DNA of 64,000 bases from positions 682,001 to 746,000 of the forward strand of contig NZ_JABWTA010000001.1 of assembly GCF_013371495.1 (NCBI RefSeq), read 5' to 3'. The stretch is from Altererythrobacter lutimaris (GTDB lineage Bacteria; Pseudomonadota; Alphaproteobacteria; Sphingomonadales; Sphingomonadaceae). Of the stretch, positions 39,151-48,488 are shown piece after piece. A model generated the notes under the pieces. It searched no databases. It was not told the origin of the DNA and worked only from the letters and a program-made list of their open reading frames with translations. A program made the position numbers and the translations under genes. Within the stretch, counting starts at the first letter, position 1. Every line of letters starts with the position of its first letter.

Positions 39151-40613
39151 TGGACCTCTCCACTTCGTTGCAGCTCATTATTCCTGAGCTGATCCTGACA
39201 GCCACCGGTCTTGTGCTGTTGCTTGCAGCCGCATGGGGCGGCGACAAGCCTGCGCGCTTGTTCACAGGCATTGCGATAGCGGCGCTGTTCGCTTCAGGCA
39301 TTGCGCTGGTACCGACATTGCATGACGGCCTGATGGGTGTCGAAACCAACGCGTTCGGCACGCTGTTTAAAGCCGATTCCTATGCCGCTTTTGCCAAGGC
39401 CCTGATTTACCTCGCTGCCATCGGCGCACTTGTTGTAGCGCCGGCCTGGTTCGACAAGCGCGGGGCAATGCGCAGCGAGTACCCTGTACTCATCGTCTTT
39501 GCGACGCTCGGCATGAGCATCATGGTCTCTGCCGGGGACTTTATCACGCTGTATCTCGGGTTGGAGCTCAACTCGCTAGCTGCTTACGTGCTCGCGGCAT
39601 TCCTGCGCGATGACCGCCGTTCCGCTGAAGCGGGTCTCAAATACTTCGTCCTTGGCGCGCTCGCATCGGGCATCCTGCTTTACGGCATGAGCTTGCTTTA
39701 TGGCTTTACCGGTTCAACCGATTTCGCTGGTGTACGGGAAGCTTTGAACGGCGAGCTTTCGACCGGCGCGCTATTCGGCCTCGTGTTCGTTCTTGCAGGC
39801 CTTGCGTTCAAGATTGCGGCCGCACCGTTCCACATGTGGACCCCTGACGTCTACGAAGGCGCTCCAACGCCCGTCACGACCTTCTTCGCTACGGCGCCAA
39901 AGGTTGCTGCGGTGGCCCTGCTGGGACGAGTGGCGTTCGACGTCTTCGGCGGTCAGGTCGATGCGTGGCGTCAGATCGTGATCTTCATCGCACTGCTTTC
40001 AATTGTCATCGGTGCATTGGGCGCGATTGGGCAGGAAAACATCAAGCGTCTGCTAGCCTACAGCTCGATCAACAATGTCGGCTTCATCCTGATCGGCGTT
40101 GCAGCAGCAACCGCTGCCGGCGCGAGCGCGATGCTGGTTTACCTGTTCATCTATGTCGCCATGTCGCTCGGCAGTTTTGTCGCAGTTCTGATGCTCAAGG
40201 ATAGCGTCGGAAACGACGTCGAGAACATTTCCAGTATGGCAGGCATGGTCAAAGAGCAACCCTTGCTGAGCTGGTGCCTATTCTTCCTGATGCTCAGCCT
40301 TGCGGGTATTCCTCCGCTGTTCGGCTTCTGGGGCAAGTTTGTTGTGTTCCAGGCGGCCGTCGAAGCGGATCTCGTTATACTGGCAGCGCTTGGGATTGCC
40401 GCGAGCGTTATCGGCGCGTTCTACTATCTAAAGGTCTGCAAGATCATCATGTTTGATGACTCAGCTGGCGTCGTAACGGGCAAGAGCGCCACAAGCCATT
40501 GGGTTCTGCTGCTGATCACAAGTGCGATCATTTCGCCGCTCGGCTATCTGTTGACTCCATCCTTGGGCGATCTTTCTGACAAGGCCGCAGAAGCGCTGTT
40601 TCTGACGCTTTGA
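39150..40613 (+). CDS. nuoN: NADH-quinone oxidoreductase subunit N
   Basis: A 487-residue antiporter-like subunit. Marks are TLYLGLELNSLAAYVLAAF, APFHMWTPDVYEGAPTPVTTFFATAPK, and KRLLAYSSINNVGFILIG. It completes the membrane arm. Its stop lies in a TTGA overlap with birA. Confidence 0.95.
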   Translation: MDLSTSLQLIIPELILTATGLVLLLAAAWGGDKPARLFTGIAIAALFASGIALVPTLHDGLMGVETNAFGTLFKADSYAAFAKALIYLAAIGALVVAPAWFDKRGAMRSEYPVLIVFATLGMSIMVSAGDFITLYLGLELNSLAAYVLAAFLRDDRRSAEAGLKYFVLGALASGILLYGMSLLYGFTGSTDFAGVREALNGELSTGALFGLVFVLAGLAFKIAAAPFHMWTPDVYEGAPTPVTTFFATAPKVAAVALLGRVAFDVFGGQVDAWRQIVIFIALLSIVIGALGAIGQENIKRLLAYSSINNVGFILIGVAAATAAGASAMLVYLFIYVAMSLGSFVAVLMLKDSVGNDVENISSMAGMVKEQPLLSWCLFFLMLSLAGIPPLFGFWGKFVVFQAAVEADLVILAALGIAASVIGAFYYLKVCKIIMFDDSAGVVTGKSATSHWVLLLITSAIISPLGYLLTPSLGDLSDKAAEALFLTL

Positions 40614-41320
40614 TTCAAGTCGTAGCTGAAACCGGCTCAACCAATGCCGATCTCATCGCGCGCCTCAATGAAGGCGAGCGTGTCGCAGAGGGTCATTGGT
40701 TGATCGCGGATCGGCAGACTTCCGGGCGGGGCCGGCAAGGGCGCGACTGGTTTGATGGCTCTGGCAATTTCATGGGGTCGACTGTCATCCACCTAACGCC
40801 TCAGGATCCCGCGCCACATACATTGTCTCTGGCAGTCGGATTGGCGGTTTATGAAGCTGTGAGACCCTTCGGCCCAGCGGCAGCGTCCCTGATGCTGAAA
40901 TGGCCCAATGACCTTCTACTCAATGGTGGCAAGCTGTGCGGGATATTGCTTGAGCGCGTGAATGACACAATTGTTGCTGGTGTGGGCGTAAACTTGAACA
41001 GCGCACCTGAACTCCCCAATCGCGAGACAATTGCGCTAAGCAAATTCGGGCCTGCTCCTGATCGTGATATTTTTGCAAGCTCGTTAGCCAAAGCACTGGA
41101 TACAGAATTGGAGCGTTGGCGAACCTACGGACTTCCGGCCTTAATCAGGCGGTGGGAAGCTGTTGGCACACCGCGTGGAACACTCCTCAGTGTTCACGAG
41201 CCCGACGGTAGCCTGATAGAAGGTCAATTTGCAGGACTCGATGTCGAAGGAACACTGCAACTGCGCTTGGAAGATGGCTCAACCCGTGCCATTCACGCTG
41301 GCGATGTATTTCTCGTCTGA
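40610..41320 (+). CDS. birA: biotin--[acetyl-CoA-carboxylase] ligase
   Basis: A 236-residue biotin protein ligase that attaches biotin to carrier proteins such as AccB. The N-terminal ETGSTNADLI, then SGRGRQGRDWF and LMLKWPNDLLLNGGKLCGILLE, are the catalytic motifs. There is no N-terminal helix-turn-helix, so it is a class I enzyme and not a repressor. The start is a TTG at 40610 in a 4-nt overlap with nuoN; no ATG or GTG fits. Position after nuoN is common in alphaproteobacteria. Confidence 0.93.
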   Translation: MIQVVAETGSTNADLIARLNEGERVAEGHWLIADRQTSGRGRQGRDWFDGSGNFMGSTVIHLTPQDPAPHTLSLAVGLAVYEAVRPFGPAAASLMLKWPNDLLLNGGKLCGILLERVNDTIVAGVGVNLNSAPELPNRETIALSKFGPAPDRDIFASSLAKALDTELERWRTYGLPALIRRWEAVGTPRGTLLSVHEPDGSLIEGQFAGLDVEGTLQLRLEDGSTRAIHAGDVFLV

Positions 41321-41331
41321 AGGACAAATAG

Positions 41332-42108
41332 ATGCTGCTTGCCGCTGATGTCGGAAACACAAATGTGGTCTTTGCGCTGTTTGATGGCCGCAAGATCAAA
41401 GCGCGCTGGCGCATCGCAACCGATCCGCGTCGTACCGGGGACGAGTATGCCGTCTGGCTGCTTCAGCTTCTTCAGATCGAAGGGGTTGCGCGCGAGGATA
41501 TCAAGCAGATCATCTTCGCTTCGGTCGTTCCCCGCGCGAACCATAACCTCACTGTCTTGTCAGAGAAGTACTTCGGCATCACCCCGATCATCGCAGGCCA
41601 AGGCAAAGCTGCATGGCCGTTTGAAATCGATGTCGATCAACCGAGCTCTCTTGGAGCAGACCGGGCCCTCAACATCCTCGCTGCACATGAAAAATACGGT
41701 GGCGACCTGATCGTGGTCGATTTCGGCACTGCGACCAAGTTCGAAGCGATTGACTTCAACGGAGCCTATAAGGGCGGGATCATTGCGCCGGGAATCAATC
41801 TTTCTCTCGATGCTTTGGTGGGCAAGACAGCGAAGCTCCCGCGTATAGCTATCAAAGCGCCAGAGAATACCAGCGTGATTGGCCGCAATACCGAGGACCA
41901 GATGCTTATCGGGATATTTTGGGCGCATGTCGCGATGATGGAAGGTCTGATCGCACGGATGCGCGCGGAAATCGGTCGTCCAGCGAAGATCGTTGCGACC
42001 GGAGGATTGGCGATCCTGTTCGATCAGAAGACCGAGATTTTCGACCATGTCGATGCTGATCTGACCATACAGGGCCTCGCAATTCTGGCGGAGCATGCCT
42101 CCAAGTGA
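41332..42108 (+). CDS. coaX: type III pantothenate kinase
   Basis: A 258-residue CoaX, which phosphorylates pantothenate in CoA synthesis. Motifs are the N-terminal phosphate loop [25 protein letters not shown], and [13 protein letters not shown]. The kinase is acetyl-ASKHA fold and not related to CoaA. It lies 11 nt after birA and overlaps rnj by GTGA. Confidence 0.95.
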   Translation: MLLAADVGNTNVVFALFDGRKIKARWRIATDPRRTGDEYAVWLLQLLQIEGVAREDIKQIIFASVVPRANHNLTVLSEKYFGITPIIAGQGKAAWPFEIDVDQPSSLGADRALNILAAHEKYGGDLIVVDFGTATKFEAIDFNGAYKGGIIAPGINLSLDALVGKTAKLPRIAIKAPENTSVIGRNTEDQMLIGIFWAHVAMMEGLIARMRAEIGRPAKIVATGGLAILFDQKTEIFDHVDADLTIQGLAILAEHASK

Positions 42109-43760
42109 AAAAAGACTTCACGCCTGAAAAAGAACTGCTGTTTCTAGCGCTCGGCGGTTCCGGCGAGATTGGCATGAACGTCAATCTTTACGGTGCTGAC
42201 GGCAAATGGCTGATGGTCGACTTGGGAATGACGTTTTCCGGCGATCAGTATCCCGGCGTCGACCTTGTTTTCGCCGACCTCGATTTCATCGAAGAACGCA
42301 CGAAAGACCTGCTCGGTATAGTCCTTACGCATGCGCATGAGGACCATATTGGCGCGGTTCCCTATTTTGCTGAGGAATTGGGAGTACCGCTCTATGCGAC
42401 GCCGTTCACAGCGGATCTGGTGGCGCGCAAGTTGGAAGAGGCAGGGCTGCTCGACACTGTTGAGCTGAATGTGATCGAAGAAGATCATGGCAGCTTCGAT
42501 ATCGGCCCCTTCAACATCACTTACATTCCGCTCGCGCATTCGATCGCTGAAGGAAACGCGCTGCTGATCGACACGCCCTATGGGCGGGTGTTCCACACAG
42601 GCGACTGGAAGCTGGACGAAGAGCCGATCATCGGCGAGCCGACCACAGAGGAAGAACTTCGCGCTATCGGTGAAGAGGGCGTCTTGGCTCTGGTTTGCGA
42701 CAGCACCAATGTCTTCAATCCCAACCCAAGTGGCTCTGAAGGGGCGGTGCACCGCGCTCTGATGGCAGAGGTCGCAAAGCACACAGGACGCCGCGTACTT
42801 GTGACCACTTTTGCGTCAAACGTCGCGCGGCTGCAGACGCTTGGTGAAGTCGCGCGCGAGACAGGACGGCAGCTTTGCGTTGCGGGACGTTCGCTCGATC
42901 GCATCATCGAAGTCGCGCAGGACAATGGCTATCTGCAGGATTTTCCCGACACTGTTGATTTTGACACAGCGATGGGGCTGCCGCGCGGCGAGGTGCTGAT
43001 CATTGCTACAGGCGGGCAGGGTGAACCTCGTGCAGCACTCGCTCGCATCGCTGATGAAAACCATCCGCTTGAGCTTGTACGCGGTGATGTTGTGCTGTTC
43101 TCGAGCAGGCAAATACCTGGCAACGAGCTTTCGATCGGTCGGGTTATGAACCAGCTGGCCGATCGCGGGATCGTGATGGTGACTGATCGGCAGAGTGCGA
43201 TCCATGTCTCTGGCCATCCCGGACGCCCAGAATTGGAAGCGCTCTATGAATGGTTGAATCCTGAAGTGCTCATCCCGGTGCATGGCGAAATCCGGCACAT
43301 GAACGAGCAGGCGAGGCTTGGGCGATTATGCGGCATCCCGTCGCAAGTCGTGCAGAAGAACGGCGATCTGGTGCGGCTCGCGCCAGGGAAGCCGGGTAAA
43401 GTCACAGAAGTCAGGGCAGGGCGTTTGGTGCTCGATGGCGATCTTATCACTCCTGCTGATGGTGAAGGCGTCACTATGCGCCGCCGCATTGCATATGAAG
43501 GCGTTGTTATGACCGTCATCGATGCGGGAGGCGTGGTCGCGGTCGAAGCGATGGGGCTTCCGCTCGATGAGGATCTCGAAGGGTTCTACGCTGAAGCAGT
43601 CGAGGACTCGCTTAAGGCGCTGCAAAAGCTGCGAGGATATGATGCGAAGGATCAAGCTGCGCGGTCAGAAGCGGTGCGCATTGCAACCAGACGGGCTGCA
43701 CAGCGTTGGTCAGGCAAACGCCCGCAAGTGCGGGTGATCAACTTGGCGAGCTCTGACTGA
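42105..43760 (+). CDS. rnj: ribonuclease J
   Basis: A 551-residue metallo-beta-lactamase/beta-CASP ribonuclease with 5'-exo and endonuclease activity. The zinc motif H76-A-H78-E79-D80-H81 is intact. The beta-CASP region includes [14 protein letters not shown] and [14 protein letters not shown]. The C-terminal domain includes [14 protein letters not shown]. It starts at GTG 42105 overlapping coaX. Its genome also has RNase E (8816-11467), a combination seen in several alphaproteobacteria. Confidence 0.94.
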   Translation: MKKDFTPEKELLFLALGGSGEIGMNVNLYGADGKWLMVDLGMTFSGDQYPGVDLVFADLDFIEERTKDLLGIVLTHAHEDHIGAVPYFAEELGVPLYATPFTADLVARKLEEAGLLDTVELNVIEEDHGSFDIGPFNITYIPLAHSIAEGNALLIDTPYGRVFHTGDWKLDEEPIIGEPTTEEELRAIGEEGVLALVCDSTNVFNPNPSGSEGAVHRALMAEVAKHTGRRVLVTTFASNVARLQTLGEVARETGRQLCVAGRSLDRIIEVAQDNGYLQDFPDTVDFDTAMGLPRGEVLIIATGGQGEPRAALARIADENHPLELVRGDVVLFSSRQIPGNELSIGRVMNQLADRGIVMVTDRQSAIHVSGHPGRPELEALYEWLNPEVLIPVHGEIRHMNEQARLGRLCGIPSQVVQKNGDLVRLAPGKPGKVTEVRAGRLVLDGDLITPADGEGVTMRRRIAYEGVVMTVIDAGGVVAVEAMGLPLDEDLEGFYAEAVEDSLKALQKLRGYDAKDQAARSEAVRIATRRAAQRWSGKRPQVRVINLASSD

Positions 43761-44032
43761 TGGAATGGACTTCGATTGCAGCGATTTACCTGCTGGTGTG
43801 GGTTATGACAGCGTTTGTCTCATTGCCATTCGGGGTGAAGACAGCGGACGAAGCTGGCGTCGCCAAGGTAGCGGGGCAGGCTGATAGTGCGCCAGTTAAC
43901 TTCCAGCCAGGAAAACTGGTCTTGCGCGCAACGATAATCGCCGCGGTTCTTACCGCGCTCTATGTCGCAAACTTCGAATATGGCTGGATCACTGTTGACG
44001 ATATCAACTTCTGGCCTGAACCGCCTCAATAG
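43760..44032 (+). CDS. DUF1467 family membrane protein
   Basis: A 90-residue inner-membrane protein with two helices (IYLLVWVMTAFVSLPFGV and LVLRATIIAAVLTALYVANF) and the DUF1467 segment LPFGVKTADEAG. Function unknown. It overlaps the rnj stop by 1 nt (TGATG) and is the last gene of the nuo-birA-coaX-rnj series. It converges with the coiled-coil gene, with a 26-base gap. Confidence 0.85.
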   Translation: MEWTSIAAIYLLVWVMTAFVSLPFGVKTADEAGVAKVAGQADSAPVNFQPGKLVLRATIIAAVLTALYVANFEYGWITVDDINFWPEPPQ

Positions 44033-44058
44033 GCACCGGCCAGGATGTTGAGGGAGAT

Positions 44059-46779
44059 CTAGCTGCGCAGTCGTTCGATTGCCTGCGCCAGTGCTACGTA
44101 CAATTTGCCGATGTCTGATCCCAGCATAGTGACGCTAAGCGCGTTACCTTCTGACGTCGCGAGCATAGTAGCCAACATGCTCTCGAAGTCATGGATGTAG
44201 CGATTGACGTGCGCGCGGAAGTCGTCATCTTTCTGGTATAGTGCAGCGATTTCCCGTGCTTCGCCGCTGTCCAGCAATTTGACGGCACGGCGAGTGAAGA
44301 TACCGCGGTCACCCTTCATGTAAGACGCCCAGGCTGTGTCGCTGACATCGCTGGAGAGCGCGCCGGTGATATCGATCGCATGCGAGTTCAGGCTCTCCAT
44401 CACAAGCGCCATGCGTCTCATAAAATCAGGACCTGTTTGCTCGTTGGCCTGCTGGCGCGCATTCGCGACCCGAACTTCAAGATTGCCGGCAAGAGTGTTC
44501 ACTTCTTCAAGCTGGGACTTGAGCTGTTCCGCTGCTTGCTTGCTCGCGCCAGTAGCCGTTTGAGCGCGCGCTTCGATGCGGGCTAACACTTCATAAAGCC
44601 GTTCGCTCAGCGCGGTTTCGATAGCTTGTGCCGCTTCCTGGCTCAGGCCTTGCGCGACTGCGCCAAGCTTGGTGTTGGTTCCTGCTTCCATCGTGGAGAA
44701 AGCAGCCTGAATGGACGTTTCCAACCCTGCCATTGCTCCACTTAATTCTCGGGTGGTTTTGGATGTGAGCTTTTCTCCATCTGCGTCAAGCATGCGCAGC
44801 GTGTCGCGGAGCTGATTGACATGGCCGAGCATGGCTTCTGATTGTTCCGTGAGCGAGTGCTGCAAACCATCAAGTGCTTCGCTGGTTGTCGCAATGCTGT
44901 CATTTGTCGTCTGGATGTACTGCGATACGCGTTCGGCGCGCCTGGCCGCTTCATCCATAGTAGTCGACAGCATGACTGCCCGGTCTTCGACCGGTTGCAT
45001 TGCGGAAGCGGCAAGCGACGCGGCCTTAGGAAACTCGTCCCTAGCGTGTTGTGCTGAGGAATCGATCAATTCCATCAAGCGCATGCTTGCATCTGTCAGA
45101 TCGTTGACCGCTTTTCCGGTTCGATTGAGGTGTTCCTCACCGTCAAGCACTTTGCCTCTAAAGCTCTCCAGCGATCCGGCGAGATTGCTCTCTGCTGCGG
45201 TCGCGCTTTCCGCGACAGTTGCGAACAGGCCCTTGAGCTCGTTGACCTGGCCGGAAATAATCTCGCTCTGCTCCGCGAGCCGCCGTGTGCGTGCTTCTTG
45301 TGCTTCGCTACGCTCACTTAAGGAAGAGTCGAGTTCAGCCAAACGCGTGGCGAGGCTTTCGATCAGTTCCGCCTCGCGCGCGGTCAACGCATCTTGGCGT
45401 TTTGTGATCTCGTCCGAGATCTGAGCATCGCGCAGACGCAAACGCTCGTCGAATTCACTCGCTTCAGCGTGAAGTGCTTTTACTCGCTCGCGTGCTGATC
45501 CAACTGCTTGTTGGTCGAGCACGTTGATGCGTTCGACGACATCTTTCATGCCGGCAAAAAAGCGTTCCTTGGCTTGATCGAGCCCCGCAAGCGTCGCGGT
45601 TTCCTGTTCGCGCAGTGCGCTGGACATCGCTTCGGCATCTTTCCGCAGAGTTTCGATATTTCCGCGCATTGCTGCAATGGATTTGCTTTCTTCGACAGCG
45701 AGAGTTCCGCGCATGGCGCTGACGTCCTGGCGAAGCTTCTCCGTCCGATTGCGCATGGCTTCGATCGCTTCTGTCTCGCCGCTGGTCAATTCCTTGCGAA
45801 ATGACATGCTGCGTTCTGTAAGCGCTGCAAAGCGCTCGTCTGCCGCATCATTCAGACGCGAAAGCTGCGCTTCAAATGTGTCGAGGGTAGAGCTGACTTT
45901 TTCGTCGAAGCTCGAAACCTGCCGTTCGCTGGCGCTACCGAATTCGTTCAGGCGCTCAAAACCCGAAACAAGCTTCCCAAGCTGTTCTTGTGCGGTCCGC
46001 CCAGCATTACCCACCTGGTTTGAAACATCCTTGGCCGAATTGGAGATAACCGGCAGATCAGCGCGCAATTTCTCCATATTCGCGAGAGCTGTGTTGCTCA
46101 CTGTCGCAATGGAATCGATCTTGTCGCTGTTCTTCGAGATCAGACCCTCAAGCGCCCCGGCATGCGTGGTAAGCCGGTCCGCAGCAATGCGCCCGAGCGA
46201 ATCAAGTTCACGTGACTGCGTACCAAGGAATTCGCGCGCGAGGCTCAGCTCGCGGTTCACAACCGTCAGGCGATCTTCCAGCTCGCGGGCTTCGCGCGAC
46301 AGCATGGCGGCCGTATCACCGAACCGACGGGCTTCCGCATGGCTATTTCTAAGCGCGAGCAAGCACGCAACGCCGACTAGCAGTACCGGGACTGCCCATT
46401 CGCTGGTCCACGCAGTCCATTGCGACAGAGCAGCGCCGCTGATCATCTGCTGCCAGTACGTGTAACCGAAAAAGCCCGTCCATGCGACGATAGCAAGTCC
46501 GGCAAAAGACGGAATCAACCAACCCAGGATGGATGATTTAACGACCGGTTCTGCGACTTCTTCCAGCATGGATTGCGCATTCGCAATGCTCGCCTCGGCT
46601 TCTTCCATCAAATAATCAGGGCCAAGCTCCAGAACGCCCAGCGGGTCAGGCTGGACCCACTCAGACTGCAGAATGAGCGCATCTTCCGCGCTTTCTCCGG
46701 CTTTTGAAGGGTTTGTACTGTCCATATCGGCCTGAATTCCAGCGCCGACGGCATTGATAATGCGAGATCCCTGGGTCAT
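44059..46779 (-). CDS. large inner-membrane coiled-coil protein of unknown function
   Basis: A 906-residue protein. The first ~75 residues are acidic and soluble. Two membrane segments follow (about 83-110, GWLIPSFAGLAIVAW..., and 124-144, AVPVLLVGVACLLAL). Residues ~150-780 are almost continuous coiled coil in register with runs of Glu, Ala, Ser, Arg and Leu, like chemoreceptor or septal coiled coils. The last ~120 residues (from FMRRMALVMESLNSH) look like a compact helical domain with aromatic and charged conserved-looking positions (DTAWASYMKGDRGIFTRRAV). No catalytic motif is visible. It is divergent from an Hpt-like gene across 58 bases. Automated names such as ATPase or kinesin-like would be misleading. 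Confidence 0.8.
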   Translation of the reverse strand: MTQGSRIINAVGAGIQADMDSTNPSKAGESAEDALILQSEWVQPDPLGVLELGPDYLMEEAEASIANAQSMLEEVAEPVVKSSILGWLIPSFAGLAIVAWTGFFGYTYWQQMISGAALSQWTAWTSEWAVPVLLVGVACLLALRNSHAEARRFGDTAAMLSREARELEDRLTVVNRELSLAREFLGTQSRELDSLGRIAADRLTTHAGALEGLISKNSDKIDSIATVSNTALANMEKLRADLPVISNSAKDVSNQVGNAGRTAQEQLGKLVSGFERLNEFGSASERQVSSFDEKVSSTLDTFEAQLSRLNDAADERFAALTERSMSFRKELTSGETEAIEAMRNRTEKLRQDVSAMRGTLAVEESKSIAAMRGNIETLRKDAEAMSSALREQETATLAGLDQAKERFFAGMKDVVERINVLDQQAVGSARERVKALHAEASEFDERLRLRDAQISDEITKRQDALTAREAELIESLATRLAELDSSLSERSEAQEARTRRLAEQSEIISGQVNELKGLFATVAESATAAESNLAGSLESFRGKVLDGEEHLNRTGKAVNDLTDASMRLMELIDSSAQHARDEFPKAASLAASAMQPVEDRAVMLSTTMDEAARRAERVSQYIQTTNDSIATTSEALDGLQHSLTEQSEAMLGHVNQLRDTLRMLDADGEKLTSKTTRELSGAMAGLETSIQAAFSTMEAGTNTKLGAVAQGLSQEAAQAIETALSERLYEVLARIEARAQTATGASKQAAEQLKSQLEEVNTLAGNLEVRVANARQQANEQTGPDFMRRMALVMESLNSHAIDITGALSSDVSDTAWASYMKGDRGIFTRRAVKLLDSGEAREIAALYQKDDDFRAHVNRYIHDFESMLATMLATSEGNALSVTMLGSDIGKLYVALAQAIERLRS

Positions 46780-46781
46780 TC

Positions 46782-46826
46782 GGTTAAACTACCGGAAAAC
46801 AGAGATCATTAAACCCTGTTTTAACC
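46782..46826. promoter_or_regulatory. inverted repeat and TTAACC half-sites in divergent promoter region
   Basis: A 7-bp inverted repeat GGTTAAA (46782-46788) / TTTAACC (46820-46826) spans most of the 58-base gap between the divergent coiled-coil and Hpt-like genes. A further TTAA is at 46809-46812. TTAACCAC (46821-46828) differs by one base from the CtrA half-site TTAACCAT known from Caulobacter. The TTAA pair spacing here is 8 instead of the CtrA consensus 7, so CtrA binding is only a possibility. Confidence 0.4.
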
Positions 46827-46837
46827 ACAAGCCCGTT

Positions 46838-47158
46838 ATGAAACGTTTCATGGCATTCGAACGTGGAGCATTAGACGCAACCTTGGCTGCAGCTGCAGGA
46901 GAAGATCCTGCGCTGATGGCAGAGTTGCGCTCGGTATTTGCAGAGAGCGCCCGTCGGCAAGTGGACCTGCTGCGGCGGGCACGCTGCGATGGTAACTGGC
47001 GTGTTGCAGCCCAACGCTTACTGGGCCTTGCGGCAAGTTTTCATGCAGGCGAGCTAGAAGAGCTTGCAGAAGAGGCTCTCGCTGCTGTGCCCGGCGAACC
47101 GGGTGTGTTGCGCCGCATCGACGCTTTGCTCGACGATTTTGTGCCGCAATCAGCCTAA
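46838..47158 (+). CDS. Hpt-like protein lacking the phosphoacceptor histidine
   Basis: A 106-residue all-helical protein whose pattern WRVAAQRLLGLAASFHAGELEELAEEA aligns by eye with the Hpt motif A-H-x-L-K-G-x-A-x-x-hG. At the His position there is Q59, and at the Lys position L62. The only nearby His (H69) falls ten residues later, where Hpt domains have a Gly. It could be a degenerate phosphotransfer domain kept as a binding or inhibitor module. The start at 46838 (MKRFMAF) is chosen over a longer frame from 46754 that would cover the divergent promoter. There is no clear ribosome site. Confidence 0.65.
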   Translation: MKRFMAFERGALDATLAAAAGEDPALMAELRSVFAESARRQVDLLRRARCDGNWRVAAQRLLGLAASFHAGELEELAEEALAAVPGEPGVLRRIDALLDDFVPQSA

Positions 47159-47287
47159 CCAATAGATCAAAACCGATGCTCGAGCGCGCTCATTCGTGGG
47201 TAAGCGCCAATTCAGCTGTGTGCAGCACTTGGCCTGCCCGTGGCAAGCATCTATTCTCCGCGCGTATCTGCGGGGAAACCAGCCTCA

Positions 47288-48472
47288 ATGCGCATCGCAT
47301 TACTTTCAGCATTGGAGAATGTAGCTGATGGTCGGCCACGTGCTCTCGTGCCGCTCGGGGGCAGGCCGATCATCGCCTGGCAGATTGACCTCGCCAAGAC
47401 CTTGGGCTGCGAGAAAGTCCTCTGCCTGGTTGAAGGAGGCGGCGAAACCAGCGAAGAAATCGAGCGCCATGCGCGAACTGCGCGCATAGGGATCGACTTT
47501 ATAGGCGGGCCGCGCCATCTTCTCGGCAAGATCACCGCAGATCAGGATTTGCTCGTTATGGCAGATGGGCTTCTGTTCGATCCGGAGATCGCTCGCGAGC
47601 ATTTCGCAGAGCGTCGCGGGGTAGCGTCCATCTCTGACTATCCGGGCGTTGAGAAGGGGTTTGAGCGCATCGATCCCGAGCACGCATGGGCAGGGCTTTT
47701 GGTCGCTCGAGGCAGCATAGGCGAACAATTGTCGGACATGCCTGCAGACGGCGACACCGTATCCCTGCTCTTGCGCATGGCTCTGCAGTCAGGAACGCGC
47801 CTTGTTCCCGTGGATGAGCTCCATTTGAACACCGGAGAAGTGCTGCTCGTCCGGTCGCCCAATGATTTGGTGGAGCGCGAGAAAGCACTGCTGGACAACA
47901 GCGCTGCTAAAGCGAGCTGGGCGGGGCTGGGTGAGAAGCTAGGCAGTTTGCTTGCGCGCAGTTTGGCGCCTGATCATCTTGGGAATGGTCCCAGTGTTGC
48001 TTTGGGCATCGGTGGCGTGTCGCTAATCGGTGGCCTTATCTTGTCATGGTATGGCTTACTTGCAGCCAGTCTCGCGGTTATTGGCCTCGGATGCCTCGCG
48101 ATTTCTTTGTCTCAGGCGCTTCGCCATTTGAGATCGCGGCTTTCCGGATCTTCCTTCAGCCGCCGTTTTGCCATGGCGATCAATGCGATGGTTGATCTTG
48201 TGATCGTAGCGGCCTTGGCTCTACCGCGGCTCCCCAAGCCCATCCTTGATGCTGCTTTCGAGCCCGTTCTGCTCGTCGGACTATGGCGGCTCGCAGCCCG
48301 CTTGGGCCCCAAGCCCATGCGACCATTCTGGCGGGATCGGATGGGCTTGGCCCTCATTCTGCTGGGTTTTGCGTCAGTCGGCGTCCTTTCAACGGCTTTG
48401 CCGGTAGTGATCCTTATCCTCCTCCTCTTCGTATTGATTTCGGAAGGATATGCGCGGCTAACACAGGTTTAA
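47288..48472 (+). CDS. nucleotidyltransferase-like protein with C-terminal membrane domain
   Basis: A 394-residue protein. The first ~200 residues resemble an NTP-transferase (sugar nucleotidyltransferase) fold: RALVPLGGRPIIAWQIDLAK, DQDLLVMADGLLFDPEIA, and a late LNTGEVLLVRSPND. The usual GxGxRL...K signature at the N-terminus is not preserved (SALENVADGRPRALVPL). From about residue 235 onward there are several membrane segments (VALGIGGVSLIGGLIL, LLAASLAVIGLGCLAI, INAMVDLVIVAALAL, and two more near the C-terminus). The start at 47288 (MRIALL) is preferred over GTG 47240. No family with this exact layout is known to me. Confidence 0.6.
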   Translation: MRIALLSALENVADGRPRALVPLGGRPIIAWQIDLAKTLGCEKVLCLVEGGGETSEEIERHARTARIGIDFIGGPRHLLGKITADQDLLVMADGLLFDPEIAREHFAERRGVASISDYPGVEKGFERIDPEHAWAGLLVARGSIGEQLSDMPADGDTVSLLLRMALQSGTRLVPVDELHLNTGEVLLVRSPNDLVEREKALLDNSAAKASWAGLGEKLGSLLARSLAPDHLGNGPSVALGIGGVSLIGGLILSWYGLLAASLAVIGLGCLAISLSQALRHLRSRLSGSSFSRRFAMAINAMVDLVIVAALALPRLPKPILDAAFEPVLLVGLWRLAARLGPKPMRPFWRDRMGLALILLGFASVGVLSTALPVVILILLLFVLISEGYARLTQV

Positions 48473-48488
48473 CCATAGCGCGCTATGG
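48469..48488. promoter_or_regulatory. TTAACCAT element overlapping a perfect 16-bp palindrome at a gene start
   Basis: TTAACCAT (48469-48476) is an exact match to the CtrA half-site of Caulobacter. It runs into CCATAGCGCGCTATGG (48473-48488), a perfect 16-bp palindrome. The palindrome contains the ATG (48485) of the next gene and there is no Shine-Dalgarno sequence. It could be an operator, a methylation-type target or an RNA hairpin that hides the start. Confidence 0.45.

Noticed and set aside
42105..43760. RNase J as a second mRNA-decay enzyme being unusual
   Set aside because: Coexistence of RNase E and RNase J is already known in several alphaproteobacteria, so it is not novel.
45677..46465. 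262-codon plus-strand frame inside the coiled-coil gene
   Set aside because: Ser/Arg/Ala-rich frame opposite the heptad-rich gene; explained by codon bias.
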